Assembly: GCA_002336895.1 (NCBI GenBank) | Contig: DDFC01000007.1 | Coordinates: 62,001-126,000 of the forward strand | DNA: 64,000 nt | Direction: 5' to 3' | Source of the DNA: Verrucomicrobiaceae bacterium UBA1938 | GTDB lineage: Bacteria > Verrucomicrobiota > Verrucomicrobiia > Verrucomicrobiales > Verrucomicrobiaceae | Shown here: piece by piece, positions 49,275 through 58,430 of the stretch | How the letters are laid out: every line of letters begins with the position of its first letter | How positions within the stretch are numbered: position 1 is the first letter of the stretch | Notes under the pieces: model-generated | What the model was told of the DNA's origin: nothing | Databases searched by the model: none | The model's input: only the letters and a program-made list of their open reading frames with translations | Translations under genes and position numbers: made by a program

Positions 49275-51626
49275 ATGAATTACGGATCCCACCTCATGTC
49301 TCGCCTGACGCTGTCTTCCATCGTGGCAATCTCAGCTTTGATCGCCACTCCGCTGCAGGTGCAGGCCCAGGTTGGTTTGCCAGCGGCCCCGGCAGCCAAG
49401 AAGATCGTGCAGGATGTGCAGATCGTCCTCAAAGGCGCGATCAAGCTGGATGAAAACCGCATCCGCAGCCAGATGTCCACCCGCGTGGGCCAGCCCTTCT
49501 CCAATGAGTCTGTGGAACGCGACATCCGCACCCTCTACGGCACTGGGGCCGTGGAAAACCTGGACATCCGCGCCGTGGACGTGGCCGGCGGTGTTAAGGT
49601 GATCGTGGAAATCATCGGCCGTGGTGGCATTGCCGAAATCAAATTCTACGGCAACACCGCCATCGACAGCGCCAAGCTGCGCAAAGACATCTCCGTCAAA
49701 GTGGGTGATCCTGTGGATGACATCAAGCTCTCCGCCGCCAACCAGAAGATCGTGGAAATGTATGAGAAGAAGGGCTTCTCCGATGTGACGGCCAACTACG
49801 ACATCACCCCTTCCGAGCGCGAGGGCTTCTCCACGGTGACCTTCAAGATCGAAGAAGGTGCAAGGGGCATCATCCACGACATCCGCTTTGAGGGCAACAC
49901 CGCCATCAAATCCCGCATTCTGCGCGGCCTCATCAAATCCCAGGAGCACCACTTCTGGAATCTCTGGGGCAAAAAAGGCAAGATCAACAACCAGGACCTG
50001 CAGGAGGACATCAAAAAGATCGAGCAGGCCTTTCAGGACAAAGGCTTTGTGTATGCCAAGGTGACCGAGGTGCGCCGCGAACCCGTCTCCTCCAAGCAGA
50101 TGGACATCGTCTATGTCGTCAATGAAGGTGCCAAATATGATGTCTCGGGCGTCAAAATCTCAGGCAACAGCATCTTCACCTTTGAAGAACTGAACCGCGG
50201 GGTGAAGACCGAAGCAGGCTTCCCCTATGTGGGCAGCTACATCAAGGCCGATGAAAAGATGATCCAGGACTACTATGGCTCCCGCGGCTACGCTGACGCC
50301 CGTGTCGAAACCAGCATCACCGAATCCGGCCCCGGACAGGTCGCAGTGGCGTTCAGCATCACCGAAGGCACCAAGTCCTACATCAGCAAGGTCAACATCT
50401 CCGGAAACTCGGTCACCAAGGATGAAGTCATCCGCCGCGAGCTTCCCTTTGCCCCGGGCGAAATCCTCGACACCACGAAAATCGAGACTGGTAAGAACCG
50501 CCTGCAAAACCTGAACTACTTCAGCAGCGTGGACGTGCGCAATGTTCCCACCACGGCTCCCGGCTACAAGGATGTGGATGTGAATGTGGCGGAACAGGCC
50601 ACCGGCACGGTGAACTTCGGCGCAGGCTTCAGCTCCATCGACAGCATCACCGGCTTCATCCAGGTGACGCAGACCAATTTCGACATCAGCGACTGGAAGG
50701 ATTTCCGAGGCGGTGGCCAGCGTTTCAACACCAACATTCGTGCTGGTGCGCTGCGTCGTGACGTCACCGTCAGCTGGACTGAACCGTGGTTCCTGGGCCG
50801 CGAGCTCTCCCTCACCGTCGAAGCCTTCTTCCACAACCTCTACTACCTCTCCAACTTCTTCAACCAGACCAACCTGGGTGCTTCCACTGGCCTGCGCAAA
50901 CGCCTTGGCGAGCACGCCTACATCGACACCACATACACCCTGCAGCAGATCAAGGTGCAGGGCATTGCCAGCGGTGCCTCCCCCCTCATCGCCCAGGAGG
51001 CTGGCTCGTATATTCAGAGCAAGGTGGAAGCCAATCTGGTGCATGACACCCGCGACAGCGTGTTCATCACCCGCAGCGGCCACAAATTTGAAGCCGGTGC
51101 GCTGATGTCTGGCCTGGGGGGCAACGTTCCCGTTTATGGCGCCAACATCGGCGGTCAGCAGTATTTCAACCTTCCCGGAGACACCATCCTCAGCTTTGAG
51201 GGAATGTTCCGCGTGGTCAACAGCTGGCAGGGCAGCAAGCGCGTTCCCATCTTCGAACGCCAGTTCCTCGGTGGTGCCAACAACCTGCGCGGTTTTGCCT
51301 ATCGTCACGCCGGTCCCAAGGACAACACTGGTGAACCGATCGGCGGCCTGACCTCCATTTACGCCACCAGCGAGTTTTCTGTTCCGGTGCACATCACCGC
51401 CAATGCCGACAAATCTCCTCGTGTCGTGTTCTTTGGAGACATCGGCACCATCTCAGGTGCATCAGGTGCCAGCTACGGAAACAGCACCGTTTATTCCGAT
51501 GCCGGCATCGGCCTGCGTCTCTTCCTCCCAGTGGGTCCGATCCGTGTTGATTACGCGGTGCCGATCGGCAAGGACCAGACGTCTGGAAGCGGCCGCTTCC
51601 AGTTCAACATGGGCTACAAGTTCTAA
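49275..51626 (+). CDS. bamA: Outer membrane protein assembly factor BamA
   Basis: BamA is the central Omp85-type insertase that folds beta-barrels into the outer membrane. The open frame reaches 49119, but the signal peptide starts at the ATG at 49275, or at 49296 (LTLSSIVAISALIATPLQVQA). Five POTRA domains follow: the breaks lie near GRGGIAEIKFYGNT, EEGARGIIHDIRFEGNT, NEGAKYDVSGVKISGNS and TEGTKSYISKVNISGNS. The C-terminal barrel holds the conserved lid-lock loop motif as NNLRGFAYR (RGF) and ends in FNMGYKF with the terminal Phe. From 49275 there are 783 residues, the normal size. The skp-like gene follows, the usual order. Confidence 0.95.
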   Translation: MNYGSHLMSRLTLSSIVAISALIATPLQVQAQVGLPAAPAAKKIVQDVQIVLKGAIKLDENRIRSQMSTRVGQPFSNESVERDIRTLYGTGAVENLDIRAVDVAGGVKVIVEIIGRGGIAEIKFYGNTAIDSAKLRKDISVKVGDPVDDIKLSAANQKIVEMYEKKGFSDVTANYDITPSEREGFSTVTFKIEEGARGIIHDIRFEGNTAIKSRILRGLIKSQEHHFWNLWGKKGKINNQDLQEDIKKIEQAFQDKGFVYAKVTEVRREPVSSKQMDIVYVVNEGAKYDVSGVKISGNSIFTFEELNRGVKTEAGFPYVGSYIKADEKMIQDYYGSRGYADARVETSITESGPGQVAVAFSITEGTKSYISKVNISGNSVTKDEVIRRELPFAPGEILDTTKIETGKNRLQNLNYFSSVDVRNVPTTAPGYKDVDVNVAEQATGTVNFGAGFSSIDSITGFIQVTQTNFDISDWKDFRGGGQRFNTNIRAGALRRDVTVSWTEPWFLGRELSLTVEAFFHNLYYLSNFFNQTNLGASTGLRKRLGEHAYIDTTYTLQQIKVQGIASGASPLIAQEAGSYIQSKVEANLVHDTRDSVFITRSGHKFEAGALMSGLGGNVPVYGANIGGQQYFNLPGDTILSFEGMFRVVNSWQGSKRVPIFERQFLGGANNLRGFAYRHAGPKDNTGEPIGGLTSIYATSEFSVPVHITANADKSPRVVFFGDIGTISGASGASYGNSTVYSDAGIGLRLFLPVGPIRVDYAVPIGKDQTSGSGRFQFNMGYKF

Positions 51627-51686
51627 AAGCCTGTAACGGACATTTTGTTTGTTCACTTCCACAATCCCCTTCAAACTCCCCTACTT

Positions 51687-52316
51687 ATGATTCGCAGCGC
51701 GCTTACCGCCCTCCTACTCCTCGCCGCAGCCTCCCTTCAGGCAGCAGACCTCAAAATTGGCGTCATCGACATGTCCAAGGTCTTCCAGGAATTCCACAAG
51801 ACCAAAACCGCCGCGGAGAAGTACAAGGGCAACTACGAAAAGGCCTCCCAGGAGATGAACGAGCGCTCCACGGCCTACAAAAACCTGGCCAACGAAGCGC
51901 AGAAGCTGCAGAAAATGGCCCAGGACTCCATCATCACTCCTGAACAGCGCGCCAAATATGGTGCCGACTTCAATGACAAGATGAAAGAGCTCCGCTCCAT
52001 GGAAATGGAAATGCAGGAATTTGCCGAGCGCCGCCAGACCCAGCTCAAGCAGGAAGACATGAGCATCCGCAAGGGGCTGTATGAGGAGATCCTGGACGTG
52101 GTCCGCGCCCGCGCCAAAAAGGACGCTTTTGACTTTGTGTTCGACAAGACCGGCGTCAGCCTTTCCACCGTGCCGATCATCCTGCACGTCCGTGAAGGTG
52201 CCGCCACCGACCTGACCGACCAGCTCATCGTCGAACTCAACAAAGACGCCCCCCCTCCCGGGACTGAGCCCAAGAAGGAAGAAGCCGCCCCCAAGGCTGA
52301 TGCCGGCAAGAAGTAA
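51687..52316 (+). CDS. OmpH/Skp-family periplasmic chaperone
   Basis: The ATG at 51687 gives a signal peptide (LTALLLLAAASLQA) and a 209-residue protein. The Skp/OmpH pattern is clear: KIGVIDMSKVFQEFHKTK at the mature N-terminus, a long charged helical hairpin (about 45-150, with KLQKMAQDSIITPEQ at the turn), and the returning beta-part AFDFVFDKTGVSLSTVPIIL. A Pro/Lys/Glu-rich tail (PPPGTEPKKEEAAPK) ends the chain. Skp trimers hold unfolded outer-membrane proteins on the way to BamA, and bamA is directly upstream. It is followed by a strong intrinsic terminator before lpxD. Confidence 0.9.
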   Translation: MIRSALTALLLLAAASLQAADLKIGVIDMSKVFQEFHKTKTAAEKYKGNYEKASQEMNERSTAYKNLANEAQKLQKMAQDSIITPEQRAKYGADFNDKMKELRSMEMEMQEFAERRQTQLKQEDMSIRKGLYEEILDVVRARAKKDAFDFVFDKTGVSLSTVPIILHVREGAATDLTDQLIVELNKDAPPPGTEPKKEEAAPKADAGKK

Positions 52317-52335
52317 CCTGCCCGGATAAATTTTC

Positions 52336-52374
52336 AAAAGGCACGACGCAGAGTATTGCGTCGTGCCTTTTTTT
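52336..52374 (+). terminator. Strong intrinsic terminator after the skp-like gene
   Basis: GGCACGACGCA at 52340-52350 pairs perfectly with TGCGTCGTGCC at 52357-52367 around a 6-base loop, and the flanking A and T runs lengthen the stem. Seven T follow the stem at 52368-52374. It lies 20 bases after the skp-like stop and 30 bases before lpxD, so it should separate bamA-skp from lpxD. Confidence 0.88.
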
Positions 52375-52404
52375 GTTTCAGCATTCTTTCCCTAGTCTGA
52401 ATTC

Positions 52405-53466
52405 ATGAGCCAATCCATCACCTTGCAGAAACTCGCTGAGCTCGTCGGAGGCTCCATCTCCACGGGCAGCCCTGACATTCTCATCACTGGACTGAACTCC
52501 CTCATGGAGGCGACGTCTGGAGATGTGACGTTTCTTGGCAACGTGCGCTACCTGCCCGCACTGAAGACCACCAAAGCATCCGCCGCCTTGGTCCCGGAAG
52601 ATCTGAATGCAGAAGATGCCCGCGAAGGCCTGGCCCTCATCCGCCTCAAAAATCCCACCCTGGCGTTTTCACACGTCATCAGCTTCTTTGGTCCGCCCGC
52701 CGTCGAGTTCAAGCCGGGTGTGCATGCCACGGCCACCATCGCCGCAGATGCCGTGCTGGATCCGCAGAAAGTCAGCGTTGGTCCTCACGCCGTCATCGAG
52801 AGCGGCGCACAGATCGCGGATGGCTGCACGATCCACGCCGGAGCCTACATCGGCCGTGGTGTGAAGCTGGGCGAAGGCTGCATCATTCACGCCACCGCAG
52901 TCATTAAAGAGTACTGCGTGCTTGGCCGCCGCGTGATCCTGCACAGCGGCTCTGTGATCGGCAGCGATGGCTTTGGCTACGAGATGGTCCAGGGACGGCA
53001 TCAAAAGATCGACCAGGTCGGCATCGTACAGATTGATGACGATGTGGAAATCGGTTCCTGCACCACCATCGACCGCGCGCGCTTTGGCCGCACATGGATC
53101 GGCGAGGGCTGCAAGATCGACAATCTGGTGCAGATCGGGCACAACTGCACACTCGGGAAGCACTGCATCATCGTCTCCCAGACCGGGATCTCCGGCAGCA
53201 CTCGCCTGGGCAACTATGTCACCATGGGCGGGCAGGTTGGTGTGGCGGGCCATCTGGAGATCGGCGACAAGGTCATGTTCCTGGCCAAATCCGGTGTCAC
53301 CAAAAACATTCTGGAACCCGGGGCCTATACCGGCTACCCCGCACGTCCGCTTATGGAAGGCCGCAAAATGCTCAGCCTACCGGCCAAAATTCCTGACCTG
53401 CTGGACCGCGTACGCGCCCTGGAAAAGAAAATCGCCGCGCTCGAAGGCAGTGCCGCCGGTGCCTGA
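52405..53466 (+). CDS. lpxD: UDP-3-O-(3-hydroxyacyl)glucosamine N-acyltransferase
   Basis: LpxD adds the N-linked hydroxyacyl chain in lipid A synthesis. The 353-residue protein has the N-terminal uridine-binding domain (LAELVGGSISTGSPDILITGLNSLMEATSGDVTFLGN), then a left-handed beta-helix of hexapeptide repeats from about residue 105 to 300 (LDPQKVSVGPHAVIESGAQI, VKLGEGCIIHATAVIKE). The catalytic His lies in LVQIGHNCTLG and the acyl-site motif in GSDGFGYEM. The C-terminal helices RVRALEKKIAALEG close it. Its presence proves a lipid A-based outer membrane. It comes after the terminator behind the bamA/skp pair. Confidence 0.95.
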   Translation: MSQSITLQKLAELVGGSISTGSPDILITGLNSLMEATSGDVTFLGNVRYLPALKTTKASAALVPEDLNAEDAREGLALIRLKNPTLAFSHVISFFGPPAVEFKPGVHATATIAADAVLDPQKVSVGPHAVIESGAQIADGCTIHAGAYIGRGVKLGEGCIIHATAVIKEYCVLGRRVILHSGSVIGSDGFGYEMVQGRHQKIDQVGIVQIDDDVEIGSCTTIDRARFGRTWIGEGCKIDNLVQIGHNCTLGKHCIIVSQTGISGSTRLGNYVTMGGQVGVAGHLEIGDKVMFLAKSGVTKNILEPGAYTGYPARPLMEGRKMLSLPAKIPDLLDRVRALEKKIAALEGSAAGA

Positions 53467-53555
53467 GCAGAGCAGCGGACACCTCACAGACAGCCCGATG
53501 GAATCTAAGGCCGGACGTTGCCAATGTCCGGCCCTCGATTAATTTCCCCTCCCCC

Positions 53556-54782
53556 ATGACCGCCGCCTCCATCCTTCCCCTCCCCGTGATGCCAGACACC
53601 CACGGCCACTTTGGCCAGTATGGCGGCATGTTTGTGCCTGAGACGCTCATGTCTGCGCTGACAGAGCTGACGGACCACTATGAGAAAGCCAAAGCCGACC
53701 CCGCTTTCCAAAAGGAGCTGGACCGGCTGCTGCACGAATACGTCGGGCGCCCTACGCCGCTTTATTTCGCCGAGCGCTGGACCGAAAAACTGGGCGGTGC
53801 AAAAATTTACCTCAAGCGCGAAGACCTGCTGCACACGGGTGCACACAAGATCAACAACGCCCTGGGGCAGATCCTCCTCGCGCAGCGCCTGGGCAAGAAG
53901 CGCATCATCGCTGAAACCGGGGCAGGACAGCACGGCGTGGCTACCGCCACGGTATGTGCACGCTTCGGCTTTGAGTGCGTCATCTACATGGGCAAGGTGG
54001 ACATGGAGCGCCAGGCGCTGAACGTCGCCCGCATGCGTTTCCTGGGAGCCAAGGTGGTGGCAGTCACCGCAGGCCAGGCCACCCTGAAGGAAGCCGTGAA
54101 TGAAGCCATGCGCGACTGGGTCACCAACGTGCGCACCACACACTACATCCTTGGCTCCGCACTGGGTTCCCACCCCTTCCCGATGATGGTGCGCGACTTT
54201 CACCGCGTCATCGGCGTGGAGGCACGCCGGCAGATTCTGGAGCGTGAAGAACGCCTGCCAGACCTCCTCGTGGCCTGCGTGGGTGGCGGCAGCAACAGCA
54301 TCGGCCTCTTCCATCCTTTCCTGAATGACAAAGACGTGCGCATGACCGGTGTGGAGGCCGGAGGCGATGGCATCATCCCCGAGCGTCATGCCGCACGTTT
54401 CCAGGGTGGCCGTCTCGGAGTGCTGCAGGGCACCAAGACCTGGCTGCTGGCCAATGCCGACGGACAGATCGAGCTCACCCACAGCGTCAGCGCCGGCCTG
54501 GACTACGCCGCCATCGGTCCGGAACACGCCTGGCTGCATGACCAGAACCGCGTCACCTACAACTACGCCACGGATGACGAAGCGCTCGCCGCCTTCCAGG
54601 AGCTCAGCCGCGTAGAAGGCATCATCCCAGCCCTCGAAAGCAGCCACGCCATCGCCGAAGTCCGGAAGGTGGCCCCAGCCATGCGCAAAGATCAGATCAT
54701 CCTGGCCAACCTCTCTGGTCGTGGCGACAAGGATGTCGCCCAGGCGGCCCGCATGATTTTTGGCGAGGAATTAAAGTTCTAA
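53556..54782 (+). CDS. trpB: Tryptophan synthase beta subunit
   Basis: TrpB condenses indole and serine to tryptophan with pyridoxal phosphate. The 408-residue protein carries GHFGQYGGMFVPETLMSAL, the PLP Lys in LLHTGAHKINNALGQILLA, AETGAGQHGVATATVCARFG, the phosphate-binding VACVGGGSNSIGLFHPF, and YATDDEALAAFQELSRVEGIIPALESSHA. The C-terminus LANLSGRGDKDVAQA is also diagnostic. It is the TrpB1 type. trpA is not next to it, so the two subunit genes are split in this genome or trpA lies elsewhere. The ATG at 53589 is another possible start, nearer the conserved part. Confidence 0.96.
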   Translation: MTAASILPLPVMPDTHGHFGQYGGMFVPETLMSALTELTDHYEKAKADPAFQKELDRLLHEYVGRPTPLYFAERWTEKLGGAKIYLKREDLLHTGAHKINNALGQILLAQRLGKKRIIAETGAGQHGVATATVCARFGFECVIYMGKVDMERQALNVARMRFLGAKVVAVTAGQATLKEAVNEAMRDWVTNVRTTHYILGSALGSHPFPMMVRDFHRVIGVEARRQILEREERLPDLLVACVGGGSNSIGLFHPFLNDKDVRMTGVEAGGDGIIPERHAARFQGGRLGVLQGTKTWLLANADGQIELTHSVSAGLDYAAIGPEHAWLHDQNRVTYNYATDDEALAAFQELSRVEGIIPALESSHAIAEVRKVAPAMRKDQIILANLSGRGDKDVAQAARMIFGEELKF

Positions 54783-54791
54783 ACAAAAGCC

Positions 54792-55511
54792 ATGAAACTG
54801 TGGAGCATCGTCATCGGTCTGGCTGTCATTGCCTGCGATGCCGATGCATCAGCTGGCACTACACGCATCCAAGTTTATGTCGCCCTGGCCGACAATGTCA
54901 GCCAGGGCATCTCTCCGGTGCCTGCAAAAATCGGCAGCGGGGATGACGCTGAAGCCAACCTATACTGGGGTGCGTCAGAAGGATTCAAATCCATATTTGC
55001 CCACAGCAAATCCTGGCAGCTCGAAAAAACAGAAGCCAACCCCTCAGCGCAGATCCTTGACCGGCGCACTTACCGGCATGCCGTCAAGGATTGCACCCTG
55101 GTCGCCGAGGCATGGCGCGGTAAAAATATCCATCAGTGTCTCGAAGCTTTCTTCACCAGCCTGCGGGACAGAAAGTGCGACCTCACCGCCTTCATAGGCC
55201 ATAACGGACTCATGGATGAACCAGTGGCCGTCTCAGTTTTGCCCGCAACAGCTCAGCCGACGGATGCCATCATTCTTTGCTGCGTGAGCGGCAGCTTTTT
55301 CAAACCCCATCTTGAAGCCCTGAAGGCACGCCCTGTACTCACCACTGAACAGCTGATGTATCCCGGCTCTTTTCTACTGCGAGATGCTTTGGAGGTTTGG
55401 CTCAGAAAGGGCTCCCGATCTGAAATTCGCATGAGTGCGGCCAGGGCGTATGCTGCAAATCAGGGCATCTCAGTCAAAGCGGCGGCCGGCGTATTTTCAA
55501 AACTGGAGTGA
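54792..55511 (+). CDS. Conserved secreted protein of unknown function (NLYWG-type)
   Basis: The 239-residue product has a signal peptide (SIVIGLAVIACDADASA). The mature N-terminus reads TRIQVYVALADNVSQGISPVPAKIGSGDDAEANLYWGASEGF, a pattern I have seen in proteins from several phyla without a known role. It continues with a mid-region DCTLVAEAWRGKNIHQCLEAFF and FIGHNGLMDEP, then IILCCVSGSFFKPHLEA and a C-terminal helix. The HNG and CVSG motifs with two Cys could be a small hydrolase-like or metal site, but that is guesswork. It starts 9 bases after trpB and ends one base before the next start, so it is probably cotranscribed with both. Confidence 0.7.
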   Translation: MKLWSIVIGLAVIACDADASAGTTRIQVYVALADNVSQGISPVPAKIGSGDDAEANLYWGASEGFKSIFAHSKSWQLEKTEANPSAQILDRRTYRHAVKDCTLVAEAWRGKNIHQCLEAFFTSLRDRKCDLTAFIGHNGLMDEPVAVSVLPATAQPTDAIILCCVSGSFFKPHLEALKARPVLTTEQLMYPGSFLLRDALEVWLRKGSRSEIRMSAARAYAANQGISVKAAAGVFSKLE

Positions 55512-55512
55512 C

Positions 55513-56136
55513 ATGAATCCCCTTATCCAGCCCCATAATCCCCTCCTGACGGCGACAAACGTCATCGACGAAGACATGTCGAAGCTGAAATCGCTTCTGC
55601 ATGATTCGCTCTCCCCCCACCTGCCGGAGGGGCAGAAGGATATGCGCATTCTCAACCTTGCCTGCGGCCGCTGTGATGAGGCGGAAACCTTGATTCAAGT
55701 CGGCTCTGATCTGACCCAAGGAGGCAGCGTGGAAATGATCGGTGCGGACATCCGTATCCGGGAAATCCGCCAGGCACGGGAAAACCACCGGGATCTGCCA
55801 GCGCAGTTTTTGATCGAAGACGCCACCAAGATCGACCAGCACAAAGAGCTGGGAGAAGACTTCAACATGGTCTTTCTGCGCCACCAGAACTTCTGGCATG
55901 GGCAGGAGCTGTGGAAGAAGATTTTTGACCAGGGCATAGCCAAGCTCCGCCCAGACGGCATGCTGGTCATCACGAGCTATTTCGACGTCGAGCACCGGCT
56001 GGCCCTCCGTGCCCTGGAGGCGCTCGGCATGGAGGTCGTCAGCAACAAGCGCAACAAGGAAAGCCGTGCCCTGAAGGATGCTCCGGGCAAATCCGTGGAC
56101 CGCTGGGTGGCCGTTTTGCGGCAGCGGCAGGCCTGA
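55513..56136 (+). CDS. SAM-dependent methyltransferase, unknown substrate
   Basis: The ATG at 55513 is the first base after the previous stop plus one. It is preceded by GGAG at good spacing, one of the few clear Shine-Dalgarno sequences here. The 207-residue protein has a class I SAM motif MRILNLACGRCDEAETL, then an acidic site MIGADIRIREI, FLIEDATKI, FNMVFLRHQNFWHG and a post-domain IAKLRPDGMLVITSYFDVEHR. The conserved RHQNFWHG after strand 4 marks it off from common families and I cannot assign a substrate. It lacks a signal peptide. It forms a tight pair with the secreted NLYWG protein, but whether they share a pathway is unknown. Confidence 0.75.
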   Translation: MNPLIQPHNPLLTATNVIDEDMSKLKSLLHDSLSPHLPEGQKDMRILNLACGRCDEAETLIQVGSDLTQGGSVEMIGADIRIREIRQARENHRDLPAQFLIEDATKIDQHKELGEDFNMVFLRHQNFWHGQELWKKIFDQGIAKLRPDGMLVITSYFDVEHRLALRALEALGMEVVSNKRNKESRALKDAPGKSVDRWVAVLRQRQA

Positions 56137-56205
56137 CCAGGCCGCAAGATCATTTACAAGGCCGCTGCGAGGCGGTATTCTCGCCCCCCTCCCCCTGAAA
56201 ATTCC

Positions 56206-58392
56206 ATGAATCGTCGTTTTTCCGTCCTCACCCTCATGGCGGCGCTTGCCCTGACCGCTCCGGTGTCACATGCCCAGTCCATCGACGCAGGCAGTGACGT
56301 GGCGGAGCAGTACTTCCGCGGCTTTGTTCTCAACAATGAGGCCGCCAAACTGGAAGCCGCTGGAGACATCCCGCTGGCTCAAAGCAAGTTCAAGCAGGCT
56401 GGCGAGATCATGGACAGCATCGCCCGGAACTACCCCACCTGGCAGCCGGAGATGCGCACTGCACGCCAGCAGAAGATTCAGGACGCCCTCATGCGGCTCC
56501 AGACCCGCGCAGCCGCCGCTGCGCAGACACCTGCTGCAGCACCAGCCCCCGCAGTGTCTCCGACACCCGCAGTCACTGCGCCCGTAGCAGCGGCAGCCGC
56601 CATGGCGGCCATTCCCACCCCAGGGGTGCTCTCACAGCCTGCTGCTGTAGTCCCCGCCACTACACCTGGCGTCCTTCCCAGCCTCAGCGACATGCTGGGC
56701 CAGTGGGAGCTGATGTACAAACAGCGCGTTCTGGAATTGGAAACAAAGGCCAATCAACAACAGCTGGATCTCGGCAAGTGGCAAAACTGGTACCAGTGGG
56801 CCTCAGGAGAAATCACCACCGCACGCGAACAGAACGACGCCCTCGGTAAAAAAGCCGCCGCGATGGAGCAGACCATCCTCGCCATGGGCAAGGACGTGGA
56901 GGAAGGCCGGGCCGCCCAGGACAAGATGGGCAAGCTGATGGAGGAAAAGATGGCCGTGGAGCTTGAAATGCGCAAAAACGGCCAGCGCCTGCAGGCTGCC
57001 GAGGCCGCCGCCAAGGAGGCCTCACAAAAGCTGGCCGATGCCTCCACCAAGATGGCGGACATCGAACAGGAGCGCTCCAAAATCCTCAAAGAGCGTGAGC
57101 AGATCGTAAAGGATCGTGACAATGCGATCGCCCAGCGAGATGACGCTCTGAAGCAAAAAGACGCAGCAGTGAAGGACCGCGATGCTGCCAGCGCCCGCAG
57201 CCTGGGGCTTCAGGCAGAAGTGGACGATCTGAAAAAGAAAACTGTCAGCTCCGAAATGAAGCGGCTGCTGGCTGAAAACGAGCGCCTCAAAAAAGAGCTT
57301 ACGGATGCGCAGAAGCAGGTGGAGACATTGAAGGCGGATGTGGGCCGCAAGGACAAGGAAATCGCCGATCTGCGCGGCCAGCTCACCGGCCTTCAGGGGC
57401 AGATGGCCGAACTGCGCAAAGAAAGCGCCACCTACCAGACCCAGGTGGCCGAGCTGACCAAACAGCTCAAGGAACTGCAGGCCGGGGGCATGGATGGCAA
57501 GATGGCCGCCACCCCGGAACTCACCCAGGAGAACGAACTGCTGCGTGGCATCATCATGCGCCAGCTCCGTGCACAGCATCGCCAGCAGGCAGCCAAGGAT
57601 CTCATGATCGCCGAGCTGCAGAAGATGGAAAACGCTTCAACCGATCTCATCAAGCAGGTCGAGGAAATGAAGGATGCACGCATGATCCTGACCCCCGATG
57701 AGGAAAAGCTCTTCACAGACCCCGTCGCGCGTGAGCTTCTCGGTGCCAAGGGAGTACAGGCCACCCTCGTTGCCAGCGCCTCCCCAGACAGTGACAAAAA
57801 GATGGCTGCGCCTGCGCCGACCTCTGTCGAAAAGCTCATCAACCAGGCCAACGAATCCTACATGAACAAGGATTTCGGCACCGCCGCCAAGCTCTACCAG
57901 GATGCACTGCGTGCAGAGCCGAAGAACGTCACGGCTCTCATCGGCCTGGGCATCACCCGCCAGCGCGAAAACAAACACGCCGAAGCGGAGGTGTCCCTGC
58001 AAAAGGCCCTGGCCTATGATCCGAACAACGAACCCGCCTCGTTTGCCCTGGGTGTCACCTACTTCAAGCAGGAGCGCTGGAAGGATGCGATGACCTACTT
58101 TGAGAAAAGCCTGGCCAAACGCCCCGACAACGCCAGCGGCAGGCATTACCTGGGCATCATCGCCACCAAGCTGAGCCTGATCGAACGCGCCGAGCGTGAA
58201 TTCAAGACAGCACTGGCCATTGACCCCAGCTATGGCGAAGCTCATTTCAATCTCGCCGTGCTCTACATCACCTGGGATCCTCCCCAGTGGGACAAGGCGC
58301 GCGCCGAATATGATGAGGCTATCAAGAAAGGCGTCCGCCCGGATGCCAATCTGGAAAAGCTGCTCCAAGGCGGCAAGGTTTCCCAGCGATAA
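56206..58392 (+). CDS. Secreted coiled-coil protein with C-terminal TPRs
   Basis: The 728-residue protein has a signal peptide (VLTLMAALALTAPVSHAQS). It contains an N-terminal helical domain (about 30-100), an Ala/Pro-rich linker (about 102-155), a very long coiled coil (about 205-490, with repeats such as ILKEREQIVKDRDNAIAQRDDALKQKD), and four or so TPR units at about 548-715 (AAKLYQDALRAEPKNVTALIGLG and AEREFKTALAIDPSYGEAHFNLA). This layout resembles periplasmic CpoB/YbgF-type proteins on a larger scale, though CpoB is much shorter. It likely acts as a structural or adaptor protein in the periplasm. The gene precedes a D-Ala-D-Ala dipeptidase-like gene by 38 bases, which hints at wall work. 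Confidence 0.75.
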   Translation: MNRRFSVLTLMAALALTAPVSHAQSIDAGSDVAEQYFRGFVLNNEAAKLEAAGDIPLAQSKFKQAGEIMDSIARNYPTWQPEMRTARQQKIQDALMRLQTRAAAAAQTPAAAPAPAVSPTPAVTAPVAAAAAMAAIPTPGVLSQPAAVVPATTPGVLPSLSDMLGQWELMYKQRVLELETKANQQQLDLGKWQNWYQWASGEITTAREQNDALGKKAAAMEQTILAMGKDVEEGRAAQDKMGKLMEEKMAVELEMRKNGQRLQAAEAAAKEASQKLADASTKMADIEQERSKILKEREQIVKDRDNAIAQRDDALKQKDAAVKDRDAASARSLGLQAEVDDLKKKTVSSEMKRLLAENERLKKELTDAQKQVETLKADVGRKDKEIADLRGQLTGLQGQMAELRKESATYQTQVAELTKQLKELQAGGMDGKMAATPELTQENELLRGIIMRQLRAQHRQQAAKDLMIAELQKMENASTDLIKQVEEMKDARMILTPDEEKLFTDPVARELLGAKGVQATLVASASPDSDKKMAAPAPTSVEKLINQANESYMNKDFGTAAKLYQDALRAEPKNVTALIGLGITRQRENKHAEAEVSLQKALAYDPNNEPASFALGVTYFKQERWKDAMTYFEKSLAKRPDNASGRHYLGIIATKLSLIERAEREFKTALAIDPSYGEAHFNLAVLYITWDPPQWDKARAEYDEAIKKGVRPDANLEKLLQGGKVSQR

Positions 58393-58430
58393 GCGCACAG
58401 TCAGAACCGGGATTCCAAAGCTCTTCTGCC

